Shown in pieces: positions 1-8,429 of a stretch of DNA of 19,150 nt. Each line of letters begins with the position of its first letter. Positions within the stretch are counted from its first letter, which is position 1. Source of the DNA: CAZADH01 sp964483805 (GTDB lineage Bacteria; Muiribacteriota; Ozemobacteria; Ozemobacterales; Ozemobacteraceae); NCBI GenBank assembly GCA_964483805.1, contig CAZADH010000099.1, positions 1-19,150 on the forward strand, given 5' to 3'. The notes under the pieces were generated by a model, which ran no database searches, was not told the origin of the DNA, and saw only the letters and a list, made by a program, of their open reading frames with translations. Made by a program: the position numbers and the translations under genes.

Positions 1-1
1 G

Positions 2-823
2 ATGCTCAAGGGCCTGTGGGCCGATGTCCGCAACGAGGCGGCGCCGCGCGCCAGCAATTCCCAGTATTTGCACATCTATCCGCCCGCCGACACGCATTTC
101 GACGAGGCCATGATGTATCACAGCCTCAACCGCATCCATGACCTGTTCAAGAGCTTCGGCTTCAGTGGCCGCGACGAGAGCATGGTCGCCAAGGTCCACT
201 TCGGCAAGAACTACGACAATGCCTACTTCAGCCCCTGGGAAAACTGCATGGCGTTCGGCGACGGCAACCGTCTCAACGATCTGTCGAAAGAAGCGGGCGT
301 CGCCTGGCACGAGTATTCGCACGCCGTCCTGCAGGTTCAGCACCCCGTCGACTACAGTGCCGAGTCGGGTGCCATCAACGAGGGCCAGGCCGATTACTTC
401 GCGTGCAGCCTGAACGAGAACCCGGCCCTGGGCGCCTGGACCGTGAACAAGCTCAACAAACCCTGGATGCGCAACCTGACCGACAACCTGCATTACCCCG
501 AGAACATCCAGAACGAAGTCCATGCTGACGGCCGCATCTGGGGCGTCATCCTGTGGGATCTGCGCACCGCTCTGGGCAAGCAGATCAGCGATATCCTCAT
601 CCACAAGAGCCACTCGTATCTCAACGGTCGGAAACCGAAGTTCATCGACGGCATGAACGCTATCGTCGTCGCCGACCAGAACCTCAATGAGGGCGCCAAC
701 AAGGCCACCATCCTCGAGGTCTTCAAGAAGCGCGGCGTGTCGAGCGGTTCCAGCGCCGGCACCGTTCTCGACGGCCATGACCTGCGCGCGATGCGCACCT
801 TCAACGCCGTTCACGGCGAGTAA
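2..823 (+). CDS. zinc metallopeptidase (M4/M36-like gluzincin), 5'-truncated
   Basis: This is the C-terminal part (at least 273 residues) of a zinc-dependent endopeptidase. The visible reading frame starts with an ATG at base 2, but the gene probably begins upstream of the window, because such enzymes normally carry a signal peptide and propeptide before the catalytic domain and neither is present. The zinc site is visible: HEYSH at about residues 103-107 supplies two histidines and the catalytic glutamate. The segment NEGQADYF (about 126-133) supplies the third ligand, Glu127, about 20 residues further on. This spacing and the GAINEG context resemble thermolysin (M4) and fungalysin (M36) enzymes. 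From the family one expects a secreted or periplasmic protease; the substrate is unknown. The gene ends in TAA and is followed 19 bp later by a strong intrinsic terminator, so it is the last gene of its transcript. Confidence 0.8.
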   Translation: MLKGLWADVRNEAAPRASNSQYLHIYPPADTHFDEAMMYHSLNRIHDLFKSFGFSGRDESMVAKVHFGKNYDNAYFSPWENCMAFGDGNRLNDLSKEAGVAWHEYSHAVLQVQHPVDYSAESGAINEGQADYFACSLNENPALGAWTVNKLNKPWMRNLTDNLHYPENIQNEVHADGRIWGVILWDLRTALGKQISDILIHKSHSYLNGRKPKFIDGMNAIVVADQNLNEGANKATILEVFKKRGVSSGSSAGTVLDGHDLRAMRTFNAVHGE

Positions 824-841
824 TCGACTCCGGTTTGTAAC

Positions 842-875
842 GCCCCGGCGAGTTCGCTCGCCGGGGCTTCTTTTA
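842..875 (+). terminator. Rho-independent terminator after the metallopeptidase
   Basis: A perfect 11-bp GC-rich stem (842-852 pairing with 857-867) is closed by a TTCG tetraloop and followed by the T-rich tail TTCTTTTA. It begins 19 bp after the stop codon of the upstream plus-strand gene, as expected for an intrinsic terminator of that transcript. Confidence 0.93.
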
Positions 876-1014
876 TCCTGTGGTGTCGACTGACCCCCAT
901 GCGCGGCACAACACCATCGGCGACAACGACATACATCGTCAATACGTCGGCGCGACCACTCTTGCCCGAACGGTCACATGCTGACCACCCGGACTGCGCC
1001 ATGAGGCCAACAAC

Positions 1015-1947
1015 GTGAAGCCACCTGCGTCCACGACCAGTATTGCCGCGGCACTGGTGTTTATCCCCGACGACGCGACTGCGGTCGCCGTCGGTCACCC
1101 CGAGACCGCCGATCCCTGGGTGCATCTGCCCGCGGCGGCCCAGGCCTGGCAGACCCTGCGCACCAAGACGAAGGCGGAGGCGCCGTCCGACGATCGGGGT
1201 GCCGAACTCGTTGCCCTGCTGCGCGCGGCCGATTCGCGGTATCAGCAACTCGATCCCTCCGACCAGGGGCGGTTCGCGCTCGCTGATACATCTTTTGTAT
1301 TGCTCTGTCGCGAGAACCGCGATCGGCTGTTCACCACGATGTATTGCCGTGTTTCCGGCATGCCCGAGGTCAACGAGCGCCCCGACCCGTCGTTGCTGCG
1401 CGACCCCGACATCACCACGCTGACCGAGATCGGGCGCTGGGAAACCGTCACCGAGGCACTGCCGCCCACCCGCGCCGAGATCAGTGCCGCACTCCGATTG
1501 TCGGGCGGCGTCCCGTGGGGGCTCTACGGCGCCGGCTCTGTCTTCTGCCTCGTCGGCCTCGTCTTTGGTGCCGTCGCTGCCTTCGCGCAACTGGGCGACC
1601 CCTTGATGACCAACGTGTTTGCCGCGCTCGGCGGGGTCTGCGTCGCCGTGGCGACACCGATCTTCGTTCTCGGTCTGCGCCGCCTGTTCACGGCCAGCCC
1701 CTGGAACCGCTACGTTCTCGATTGGATCGGCAACTTTCTCGGTGGGCTGCTCGGTGCCTGCTCGTTCTGCGTTCCTGCAACCGCCGTGCTGCCCGTGTTC
1801 CTCTTGCTGGCCAAGAGAAGCCCCAACTACAACGACACCGATCTCTGGCTCGGCCTCGGGTTCTCGACCCTGGGCGTATTGGTCTCGGTCGCCGTGTTCT
1901 TTGTGGCGCGTGCGCAGTGGCGGTACCGACCGCCGTGGCTCGAGTAG
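1015..1947 (+). CDS. membrane protein of unknown function (four predicted TM helices)
   Basis: I do not recognise this 310-residue protein. The N-terminal half (about 1-165) is hydrophilic with no signal peptide. The C-terminal half has four hydrophobic segments at about 167-192, 200-223, 237-266 and 276-299, so it is probably an inner-membrane protein with a cytoplasmic N-terminal domain. The GTG start is supported by GAGG eight bases upstream; no better in-frame ATG is visible. A terminator separates it from the gene before. It converges with the serine hydrolase gene, the two stop codons being 10 bp apart. One stretch (1294-1304, coding FVLL) uses AT-rich codons that are rare in this DNA and recur twice in the FAN1 gene. 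No enzymatic motif is visible, so no function is proposed. Confidence 0.8.
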   Translation: MKPPASTTSIAAALVFIPDDATAVAVGHPETADPWVHLPAAAQAWQTLRTKTKAEAPSDDRGAELVALLRAADSRYQQLDPSDQGRFALADTSFVLLCRENRDRLFTTMYCRVSGMPEVNERPDPSLLRDPDITTLTEIGRWETVTEALPPTRAEISAALRLSGGVPWGLYGAGSVFCLVGLVFGAVAAFAQLGDPLMTNVFAALGGVCVAVATPIFVLGLRRLFTASPWNRYVLDWIGNFLGGLLGACSFCVPATAVLPVFLLLAKRSPNYNDTDLWLGLGFSTLGVLVSVAVFFVARAQWRYRPPWLE

Positions 1948-1957
1948 CCCCCCGGCT

Positions 1958-3193
1958 CTATTTGCCGCCGACGTCGAACGAGCCGCTGGCGATGAGTCCG
2001 ATGACCCGGCCTGCCACACCGTTCATGGTCGCCTTGTCGATCGATTTCGCCACATCGTTGGCGGTCAGCGACAGACAGTAGGTTGCCGACCCCGGCTGCT
2101 TCTGCAGCAATATCGTGTAATTCAAGACGCCGGGTTCGGAACCGCCCTTGAAGGCCACCCGATGCCACTTGCTCTTCTCGACCAGACCGGGATTGATCGA
2201 CAGGGCCGGGTTGTCGCCCAGCTCATACACCAACGCGGTCAACTCACGCGTCGTGTAGAACCATTCGACCGAATCGACCAGAAACGGCTTCTCGCGCACC
2301 CGCTCGAGATCAATGGTCTCGCCCACCATCGTCTCGAGCATCTTGCGTCGCTCGGTCGCGTCGGCGGCCGCAAACTTCTGCGCCCGCGCGGAATCGCCAT
2401 ACTTCACGCGGAACATCTCCATCGTCGACATGAACGGACGCACGCGCGCCGGAGCCTTTGCTTCGATCGCGTCGCGGCCCAACAGAAACAACAGGTGATC
2501 GGTTGCGGTGTTGTCGCTGATCGACACCATCAGGTTGGCCAACGTCTGGACCGTGACCGGGGTCGAGGCCGGCCACTCGTGCAGCATTCCGGACGGCAAC
2601 GAATACCACTCGGGCCGCAACCGGACCGCCGCCTCGGGTGCATACCGCCCCGCCTTCTGCGCCTCGAGCAACGCCTGAATGATCGACAACTTGAACGACG
2701 AACCGACCGCGAGCGGCATGTCGCCGTTGATGTCGCAGATCGTTTCGCTGCCGTTGCGCGTCAGCGTCATGGCGCCCGACCCTGGCATCGCCTTGAACGC
2801 CTCGAGCACCTGGGCCAGGGTGTCGCCGGTGAGCGCCCACGCGCCGAACCACAACCCGTCGACACGCCCCTTGTCGTCGAAGTGGATCTTGCACGGCGCC
2901 GTACCGCGCGCGAAGACCATCTGCAAACCGGACCCCTGACTGGCGACGCTCTGCCACTGGCCGAGGTTCTTGATGTAGAGATCGCGGATCTCGTCGATTT
3001 TCGCCGGCGGAACGGCGGCGAGGAACTGCGCATCGAACAGTTTCGCGTGATCGAGTTTCTCGCTGCCGAACAACACCTGCAAAAACTGCTCGGGCGTAGC
3101 GGTGTCGGCGGCCACGGGCTGAACGGCCAGAGCAACCAACACGAACAAGAAGACGACAACGACAACGGGCGACCGGGTTTCATTGTGCAACAT
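1958..3193 (-). CDS. secreted serine hydrolase, class A beta-lactamase-like
   Basis: A 411-residue protein of the penicillin-recognising serine hydrolase fold. A signal peptide is clear (long hydrophobic run at about 9-24, probable cleavage near VAA-D at 29-30). Residues about 33-125 look like a separate small N-terminal domain. The beta-lactamase motifs follow in order: SxxK as SSFK (165-168), SDN (226-228), and KGG (349-351) in the place of KTG. In this fold Ser165 would be the acylated nucleophile. The start at 3193 is chosen because AGGAG lies just upstream and the signal peptide begins there; an upstream in-frame ATG at 3256 lacks such a site. It is the last gene of a probable operon with the VWA protein (71 bp before it) and the GAF-ATPase. 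The substrate is unknown: peptidoglycan-related hydrolysis or an esterase role is as likely as beta-lactam cleavage. Confidence 0.88.
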   Translation of the reverse strand: MLHNETRSPVVVVVFLFVLVALAVQPVAADTATPEQFLQVLFGSEKLDHAKLFDAQFLAAVPPAKIDEIRDLYIKNLGQWQSVASQGSGLQMVFARGTAPCKIHFDDKGRVDGLWFGAWALTGDTLAQVLEAFKAMPGSGAMTLTRNGSETICDINGDMPLAVGSSFKLSIIQALLEAQKAGRYAPEAAVRLRPEWYSLPSGMLHEWPASTPVTVQTLANLMVSISDNTATDHLLFLLGRDAIEAKAPARVRPFMSTMEMFRVKYGDSARAQKFAAADATERRKMLETMVGETIDLERVREKPFLVDSVEWFYTTRELTALVYELGDNPALSINPGLVEKSKWHRVAFKGGSEPGVLNYTILLQKQPGSATYCLSLTANDVAKSIDKATMNGVAGRVIGLIASGSFDVGGK

Positions 3194-3264
3194 GGCTGCT
3201 CCTGACTTGATTCGTGTACCGCTTTTTCGGGGCACGATCGATGATGTTGTCGACACCTGCGCGA

Positions 3265-4389
3265 TCAGTAGCGCATTTCGCGCGTCGCCTCGCCTTTGGC
3301 GCCGCTCGCGGCGTCGTTGACCACCAGGCGAAGCGTGTGGGTGCCGACGGTTTCAGACTCGCTCATGAACGTCGCCAGCCAACTCGAGGCGGCGATGTTT
3401 TTCAACACCAGTGCCGATAGATCGACCTTGCCGCCCGCGGGCAACCGGTCCCAGATGCCACCGGTACCAGGACTGCCGCCGCCGGCCACCGCCAGAAAGA
3501 TCGGATCGTACGCGCCCCGACGGAACGTCAACCGGTCGGGCGAAATGACGTCGACGGTGATCTGGCCGGCATACTGCTCGCACAGCATACGGGGTGAATA
3601 CGTTGTATTCGGCGCTACCTCGCCGCTCGTCGTCCCGCGCCCCCAGGCCGGCGCATCGGTCATCGCGATGAACAGGCGATGGGCGTCGGGGCGAAACGAG
3701 AAACCGGCCCGCGCCCACTCCATCGCATCGAACAACCCTTCGGGTTCTTCTCCGCCGCCACAGCCACGGAAGCTCGCAGTCAGGCTTTGGATGAAGGCGT
3801 ATACCGGCCCGGTCTTGCCGATGCTGGCGCTCATCTTCTCGTAGCCAGCCACCACGTAGGCGCCGCGGTCGGACGCCGGAATCCCTGCCGGATTCGCGGT
3901 CGCCGAGATGCTGTCACCATAGGCCACCGCGCCGACGTTGACGTTCAGCCCCTTGCGCTCGAGGTATTCGAGAAAGTCGAGCACGCTCGCCTTCACGCCC
4001 TCGATCGGCGGCCCCATGCTGCCGGTGATGTCGATGAAGAAAACAATGTCGCACTTGACCGTCGCCGAACCGGCCGCCGTCACATCGATGTCTTTCTTGG
4101 CGCCGTCTTCGTAGACCGTGAGGTTGTCGCGCGTGAGGGTCAGCGGCCCGTTGGTCTTTGGGTTCAACAGGCCGGCAACCGTGACCGTGATCTTCTTGGG
4201 CGTCGCCGGGTCTTTGCGCATCGCGGTGAAATTCGGAATCGCACGCGGCGTTTCGCGCCGCGGAATCCGCGCCCAGTCACCATCGGGGAGCAACAACCAG
4301 ACGATGATGGCCAGCAGAATCAGCAACGGCAACAGGTACCGCCACAGATTGATGCGGATCGGGCCGGAACGCGGGGCAACCTCAACCAT
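3265..4389 (-). CDS. membrane-anchored von Willebrand factor A (VWA) domain protein
   Basis: 374 residues. One N-terminal transmembrane helix (about 16-34) anchors the protein with most of it outside the cytoplasm. A beta-rich stretch (about 65-105) precedes the VWA domain, which begins near 112 with hydrophobic strand IVFFID. The metal-ion-dependent adhesion site is DITGS (120-124), the DxTGS variant of DxSxS, with a later MTDAP segment matching the conserved aspartate strand. VWA domains mediate metal-dependent protein-protein contacts; the partner here is unknown. AGGAG sits just before the ATG. It lies 66 bp after the ATPase gene and 71 bp before the serine hydrolase gene, on the same strand, so co-transcription is likely. 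The gene contains the perfect dyad GAATAC-GTT-GTATTC at 3596-3610. Confidence 0.88.
   Translation of the reverse strand: MVEVAPRSGPIRINLWRYLLPLLILLAIIVWLLLPDGDWARIPRRETPRAIPNFTAMRKDPATPKKITVTVAGLLNPKTNGPLTLTRDNLTVYEDGAKKDIDVTAAGSATVKCDIVFFIDITGSMGPPIEGVKASVLDFLEYLERKGLNVNVGAVAYGDSISATANPAGIPASDRGAYVVAGYEKMSASIGKTGPVYAFIQSLTASFRGCGGGEEPEGLFDAMEWARAGFSFRPDAHRLFIAMTDAPAWGRGTTSGEVAPNTTYSPRMLCEQYAGQITVDVISPDRLTFRRGAYDPIFLAVAGGGSPGTGGIWDRLPAGGKVDLSALVLKNIAASSWLATFMSESETVGTHTLRLVVNDAASGAKGEATREMRY
3596..3610. repeat. ATAC-N3-GTAT dyad, copy 1
   Basis: GAATAC-GTT-GTATTC, a perfect inverted repeat around a 3-nt centre. It lies inside the VWA gene and contains the 12-mer ATACGTTGTATT that recurs at 6936 and 8348. 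It may be a regulatory or protein-binding site, or chance. Confidence 0.4.
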
Positions 4390-4455
4390 GCTTGGCTCCT
4401 GTGCGCAAATCGTCGCAATATGTTGTCAATACAGCGATACCACCCTTAACCGGCA

Positions 4456-6753
4456 TCACTTCATGGCAGCGGCCAGAATCTGCTGCAGCGTTGTTTCGCC
4501 CGTGGCCACCTTGAGAATGCCGTCCATTTTCAGCGTGAACATGCCTTCCTCAATGGCTTTCTCGCGAATGTCGCTGACTTTCGCCTTCTGATAGATCAAG
4601 CGTTTCAACTCATCGGAGTTGCCCAGGTACTCGTAGATGCCCATGCGACCGCGATAACCGGTGAAGTTGCACTTTTCGCAACCGACCGGCTTGCACATCT
4701 TCGATGCCTTTCGCCACGCTTCGGCCGACACCTTCACCCGTTTTTCCCACAGCTCGGCGCCGAACTCGTGGATCATCTGCTCGATCTCTTCGATGGCCGG
4801 AGCGTGTGACACCTTGCAGGCGGGACACAACGTCTTGACCAGGCGTTGCGCCATGATGCCGATCAGCGCCTCGGCGAAATAGATCGGCTCGAGCCCCATG
4901 TCGAGCAGACGCGTTACGGTCTCGGGAGCGCTGTTCGTGTGCAGCGTCGACAGCACCTGGTGACCGGTCAGCGACGCTTCGATGGCGATGTTGGCCGTTT
5001 CTTCGTCGCGCATCTCGCCGACCATGATGACATCTGGATTTGCCCGCAAAAACGACCGCATTGCCGTGGCGAAGGTGAGCCCGGCCTTGACGTTGATCTG
5101 CACCTGGCGCAGCCCGTATTGCGTGATTTCGACAGGGTCTTCGGCGGTCCAGATCTTCTTCTGCGGATGATTCAGATAGCCCAGCGCCGCATGCAGCGTC
5201 GTGGTCTTGCCCGAACCGGTCGGGCCGACGACGAGAATCATCCCATAAGGCTTGTCGAGCGCTTCTTTGAAGCGTTTCTGGTGCGCCTTCATCAGGTGCA
5301 GTCGCTCGAGCGGCCACGGCTCGGAGCTCGCGAGAATGCGCAGGACCGCGTCTTCCTGATCGTTCACCGTCGGCATGGTGGCCAGACGCAGTTCGACATC
5401 GGTGTCCTGCACCACGGTCTTGATCTTGCCGTCTTGCGGCACGCGCTTCTGCGAAATGTCGATGTTGCCCATGATCTTGAACCGCGAGATCAGCGGCGCC
5501 GCCTGGGCGTGCGCCAAGGTCATCGCCGTGAAACAGGACCCGTCCTTGCGGAACCGCACCAGCGTCTCTTTGTCGCGGTACGGCTCGATATGGATATCGG
5601 AAACACCTTGTGCATACGCTTCTTCAATGATCTGGTTGGCGAGGCGGACGATCACGCCGTCGGTCTCGGAGTAATCCCCTTCGATCGTGGGACCGGACCG
5701 CCGCGGCGGCGCCCCGCCGACTCCCTCGGCCGAGCGGACCGGCTTGATGCCTTCGGGCCGCGCGTTGGGATCGAGCATCGACTCCCAGTGGTCGATGAAC
5801 CGCCCGATGTCTTCGCGGGAGCTGAGCAATACGGTGTGTTTCGCCCCACGCAACGCCGCCATGATCGAGTCGAGCCGCGCCATGTCGGTGGGGTCTTCGA
5901 CCAGCACCGCCAGTTCATCGGTACCGACTTGCACGGGCACCCACATCTGGTGGCGCAGAAACTCCGGTTTGATGTCTTGCAGAACCTGCGTGGCCACAGG
6001 AATCGACGGCTGATAGACGATGAACCGCTTCTTATGGAAGAAACTCAGCGCCCGTTGAATCGAGAGGCGATCGACGTTGAACTTCTTCTCGAGCACCACC
6101 TCGATCGGCTCACCCGAACTGCGCGCCCATTGAATCGCCTTCACCAGTTCTTCTTGGGTCAGGTTGTTGTTGAGCACCAGGTAATCGAACTTCGACGCCT
6201 TCTGTTTGCCCTCGCGCAGCCGCTGCACCTGGTACAGTGCCAGCCCGAGCGTCTTGGCGAACTTCTGCGCCGCCGACCGGTCGAACGTGGTGAACACCTC
6301 GCCGTCGAGCTTGTTGATCAACTCGAACACACCGAGCAGTTCATTCTGAAAGTCGATGGGCACGACGAGCAGCGAACGGGTGCGAAAGTGGTTGAGCTTG
6401 TCCCAGCGCTTGTCGAAGGAGAGATCGGACGAAATCGCCTTCAGCTCGTTGGCGTTATAGACATCGTTGAGCTGCACGACCTCGTGGGTGTGGGCCACAT
6501 ACCCGGCGATACTGGCCGTGGTGATGGGAATGTGAATCTCTTCGATCGTGGAACTCGAGCAATACCGCGCCCGCAGCTCATTGGCGGTTTTGTCGTAGAG
6601 AAACACCGAGAACGCCTCGGCGTTGAACAGCTCGACCAGTTCACTGCGGATCTCGAGCAGGAACGCCCCGACGTCGCGACACGACACCAGCCGATAGGTG
6701 AGGTCACGGAGTTTCTCTTCGAACTTGAGTTTCTTTTCGATCTCTTTGGCCAT
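4456..6753 (-). CDS. GAF-domain-containing PilB/GspE-type secretion ATPase
   Basis: 765 residues. A GAF sensor domain occupies about 15-175. A degenerate MshEN/T2SSE N-terminal-like region follows at about 190-320, then a Pro/Gly-rich linker (about 335-360) and a full type II/IV secretion ATPase core. Walker A is GPTGSGKT (510-517), the Asp box is WTAEDPVE (535-542), Walker B is VIMVGEMRD (575-583), and the His box is GHQVLSTLHTN (597-607). Two CxxC pairs (643/646 and 692/695) form the zinc site of the PilB/GspE family. Enzymes of this family form cytoplasmic hexamers that power type IV pilus extension or type II secretion. The GAF domain suggests control by a small molecule; the ligand cannot be told from sequence. 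GGAGGG precedes the ATG. No pilin, platform or secretin gene is nearby; the downstream neighbours are a VWA protein and a serine hydrolase. Confidence 0.94.
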   Translation of the reverse strand: MAKEIEKKLKFEEKLRDLTYRLVSCRDVGAFLLEIRSELVELFNAEAFSVFLYDKTANELRARYCSSSTIEEIHIPITTASIAGYVAHTHEVVQLNDVYNANELKAISSDLSFDKRWDKLNHFRTRSLLVVPIDFQNELLGVFELINKLDGEVFTTFDRSAAQKFAKTLGLALYQVQRLREGKQKASKFDYLVLNNNLTQEELVKAIQWARSSGEPIEVVLEKKFNVDRLSIQRALSFFHKKRFIVYQPSIPVATQVLQDIKPEFLRHQMWVPVQVGTDELAVLVEDPTDMARLDSIMAALRGAKHTVLLSSREDIGRFIDHWESMLDPNARPEGIKPVRSAEGVGGAPPRRSGPTIEGDYSETDGVIVRLANQIIEEAYAQGVSDIHIEPYRDKETLVRFRKDGSCFTAMTLAHAQAAPLISRFKIMGNIDISQKRVPQDGKIKTVVQDTDVELRLATMPTVNDQEDAVLRILASSEPWPLERLHLMKAHQKRFKEALDKPYGMILVVGPTGSGKTTTLHAALGYLNHPQKKIWTAEDPVEITQYGLRQVQINVKAGLTFATAMRSFLRANPDVIMVGEMRDEETANIAIEASLTGHQVLSTLHTNSAPETVTRLLDMGLEPIYFAEALIGIMAQRLVKTLCPACKVSHAPAIEEIEQMIHEFGAELWEKRVKVSAEAWRKASKMCKPVGCEKCNFTGYRGRMGIYEYLGNSDELKRLIYQKAKVSDIREKAIEEGMFTLKMDGILKVATGETTLQQILAAAMK

Positions 6754-6842
6754 CGACGCCCTCCACGCTGCCCCGCCGACCGCGGGCTGCAGACCGTTAT
6801 TTCTACCCCGGCATGTCGCCCCGGAGCAAGGAATTTGTGCGG

Positions 6843-6874
6843 TGCGAGGGGCTCTCGGTCAGCGAAACCTCGCA
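6843..6874. other. imperfect hairpin between the phosphoesterase and ATPase genes
   Basis: In the 159-bp gap between two minus-strand genes, the arms TGCGAGG (6843-6849) and CCTCGCA (6868-6874) are inverted repeats around an 18-nt loop. There is no T-tract on the minus strand after it, so it is at best a weak terminator or attenuator. I see no convincing sigma-70 promoter in the rest of this gap. Confidence 0.3.
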
Positions 6875-6912
6875 GGCATTTCCGGCACCGCCCTGGCCAA
6901 CCAACGAAGGGC

Positions 6913-8331
6913 TCACGGAAGGTCGGCGAGCGTGCATACGTTGTATTTCAGTGCAAAGCCCGCACCCAATCGATAAGTCAACCACCCGGTCGCCCAAGGC
7001 CCGATGACGATCGCCCCGTCAGCGGTCCGGTGACCGATGGGCCCCGGCGCGGCAAACGGGAGACGCACCGAGACGGTGGCCATGCCCCGCGCGGGCACCA
7101 CGGCCTGCGCCTCGATCCCGATCGCCCCGATCGACGCCGGATCGAGCGGGGAAGGCCGACCCTGACGAACCGGGGCACTGAGCCCATCGTGCGCGGGCGG
7201 CGGCGACGGTTCCTCGAGCCAGACCAGCGGGCTTTGGCTGGCCAGGCCGTACGACGTATCGAGCACCAGTTGCTCGAACTGGCCATCATCGGTGCGCAAC
7301 ACCACCGGCACCTGGCCGCTGGGCGTGTGACCCACCACCAACCGGCGAATGCCCTGACGCCGCAACCAGTCGATCACCGCCGGACTCGGCAAAGTGACCT
7401 TGCCCTCCTCGTCGCAGGTGCGCCCATACATAACGCTGAACGGGTTCGTCGACTTCGCCTGCCACTTCTCGGCGTAACACAACAGGTCTTCCCCCGGCCG
7501 AGCGCACGTGGCGTCCCATTTCGGCAGGCCTTCCTCCCACTGGTCGAGGGCATTGACATACCACGTATTGACCTTGTCGACCCAAGCGTCGACGGTGCGC
7601 GCCCGCTGCGGGTCGCCCGGCACCCGCGCCAATGCCGCCTGCGGAATGCCCCCATGCACGAACAGGGTGGCGCCACGCCGCACCATCACCCGGGCCGCCC
7701 GCAGATACTGGTGGAACAGCCCGCCCGGCATCGCATCGGCCAGGTAACTGTCATACACCGCCACGTCGCTGACGGCGCGGGCCCCGGTGCCCCACTCCTC
7801 GCCGAGTTCGGCGCGGCGCAACGCGAATCCCTGGGGCGCGGCCATCGTCTGGCCGACGATCCACTGCAGACGCGTCATCGCCCGGTCGGGCAGATTGCGT
7901 TCGGTGCGCCAGGCGCGATAGTCGGGGGCCGCTTGCCGCGGTGCTCTCGCCAATGCCGCCGGCGACAACTCGAGCGGCAACCGCAGCTTGTTGACATCAC
8001 GGTTCCCGGCAATGAGGATGACGCGGTCCGGTGCCTCCCGTTTCAACCGCAGCAGTTCGCGCAAGACAGCCCGATCGTGTCCGAACCGGTCCGGACAATC
8101 GCCACAGAAGACGAACCCGGCCTGCGCCCGCAGGTGGGCCTTGCCGTCTGGCCCCTGTTCGAAAGCCGGATGACGGCGGAGAAAATCGTGAAGGCGCTCG
8201 GCACTGCCCTCGAGATCGGAGAGCAGGGCGATCATGGCGACCCCACCGGCACGCTCGTTGGCCATGGTGTTGCCGACACACGACAACAACAACGCGAAGA
8301 GAACGACGACTTTCACCGCGCGATACGACAT
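6913..8331 (-). CDS. exported calcineurin-like metallophosphoesterase with GNRD motif
   Basis: 472 residues. Numbered from the chosen start, the phosphoesterase motifs run in order: SDLEG (38-42) in the place of DxH, GDCPDR (77-82) as GDxxDR, AGNRDVNKLR (108-117) in the place of GNHE, then VHGG and VGHT. A hydrophobic leader (about 6-20) shows export; LLSC inside it could be a weak lipobox. The fold binds two metal ions and hydrolyses phosphoesters; the substrate is unknown. The ATG at 8331 is preferred because a G-rich Shine-Dalgarno-like run lies directly before it and the leader fits; the in-frame ATG at 8349 has no such site. The GNRDVNK form resembles a phosphatase subgroup I associate with protists and some bacteria (from memory). 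The gene ends within 25 bp of one copy of the recurring ATACGTTGTATT element. Confidence 0.85.
   Translation of the reverse strand: MSYRAVKVVVLFALLLSCVGNTMANERAGGVAMIALLSDLEGSAERLHDFLRRHPAFEQGPDGKAHLRAQAGFVFCGDCPDRFGHDRAVLRELLRLKREAPDRVILIAGNRDVNKLRLPLELSPAALARAPRQAAPDYRAWRTERNLPDRAMTRLQWIVGQTMAAPQGFALRRAELGEEWGTGARAVSDVAVYDSYLADAMPGGLFHQYLRAARVMVRRGATLFVHGGIPQAALARVPGDPQRARTVDAWVDKVNTWYVNALDQWEEGLPKWDATCARPGEDLLCYAEKWQAKSTNPFSVMYGRTCDEEGKVTLPSPAVIDWLRRQGIRRLVVGHTPSGQVPVVLRTDDGQFEQLVLDTSYGLASQSPLVWLEEPSPPPAHDGLSAPVRQGRPSPLDPASIGAIGIEAQAVVPARGMATVSVRLPFAAPGPIGHRTADGAIVIGPWATGWLTYRLGAGFALKYNVCTLADLP
6936..6947. repeat. ATAC-N3-GTAT dyad, copy 2
   Basis: The 12-mer ATACGTTGTATT, identical to the copies at 3598 and 8348, lies in the last codons of the phosphoesterase gene, just before its stop. 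Confidence 0.4.
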
Positions 8332-8347
8332 TCCCGCCCCCAATGAC

Positions 8348-8359
8348 ATACGTTGTATT
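8348..8359. repeat. ATAC-N3-GTAT dyad, copy 3 (intergenic)
   Basis: The third identical 12-mer lies between the strong hairpin at 8365-8396 and the start of the phosphoesterase gene. It is the only copy outside coding sequence if translation starts at 8331, and so the one best placed to be an operator. Confidence 0.45.
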
Positions 8360-8364
8360 GTTAT

Positions 8365-8396
8365 GAAGCCCCCGGGCTCTGCGTCCCGGGGGCTTC
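8365..8396. terminator. strong hairpin between metalloprotease and phosphoesterase genes
   Basis: A perfect 12-bp GC-rich stem (8365-8376 with 8385-8396) encloses an 8-nt loop, 33 bp downstream of the minus-strand metalloprotease stop. On the minus strand it is followed by ATAACAATA, which is only a poor U-tract. It probably terminates or attenuates the metalloprotease transcript before the phosphoesterase gene, or protects its 3' end. Confidence 0.6.
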
Positions 8397-8429
8397 CTGA
8401 GTTACGCTTCTTGCCTGCTGCGGGGACAG

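Noticed and set aside
811..2019. Minus-strand open frame of 402 codons
   Set aside because: Antisense to the four-helix membrane protein, crosses the terminator and has a Gly/Arg/Gln-rich composition with no domain.
1958..3193. True beta-lactamase resistance gene
   Set aside because: KTG is replaced by KGG, there is an extra N-terminal domain, and the neighbourhood is envelope-related. The fold is supported; drug resistance is not.
1619..3205. Plus-strand open frame of 528 codons
   Set aside because: Antisense to the serine hydrolase and overlapping the end of the membrane-protein gene in another frame; Arg-rich, no motif.
4846..8346. Very long plus-strand open frame (1166 codons)
   Set aside because: It is antisense to the GAF-PilB ATPase and phosphoesterase genes, both with clear family motifs. 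It is rich in Arg/His with no recognisable domain. High-GC antisense frames are often open by chance.
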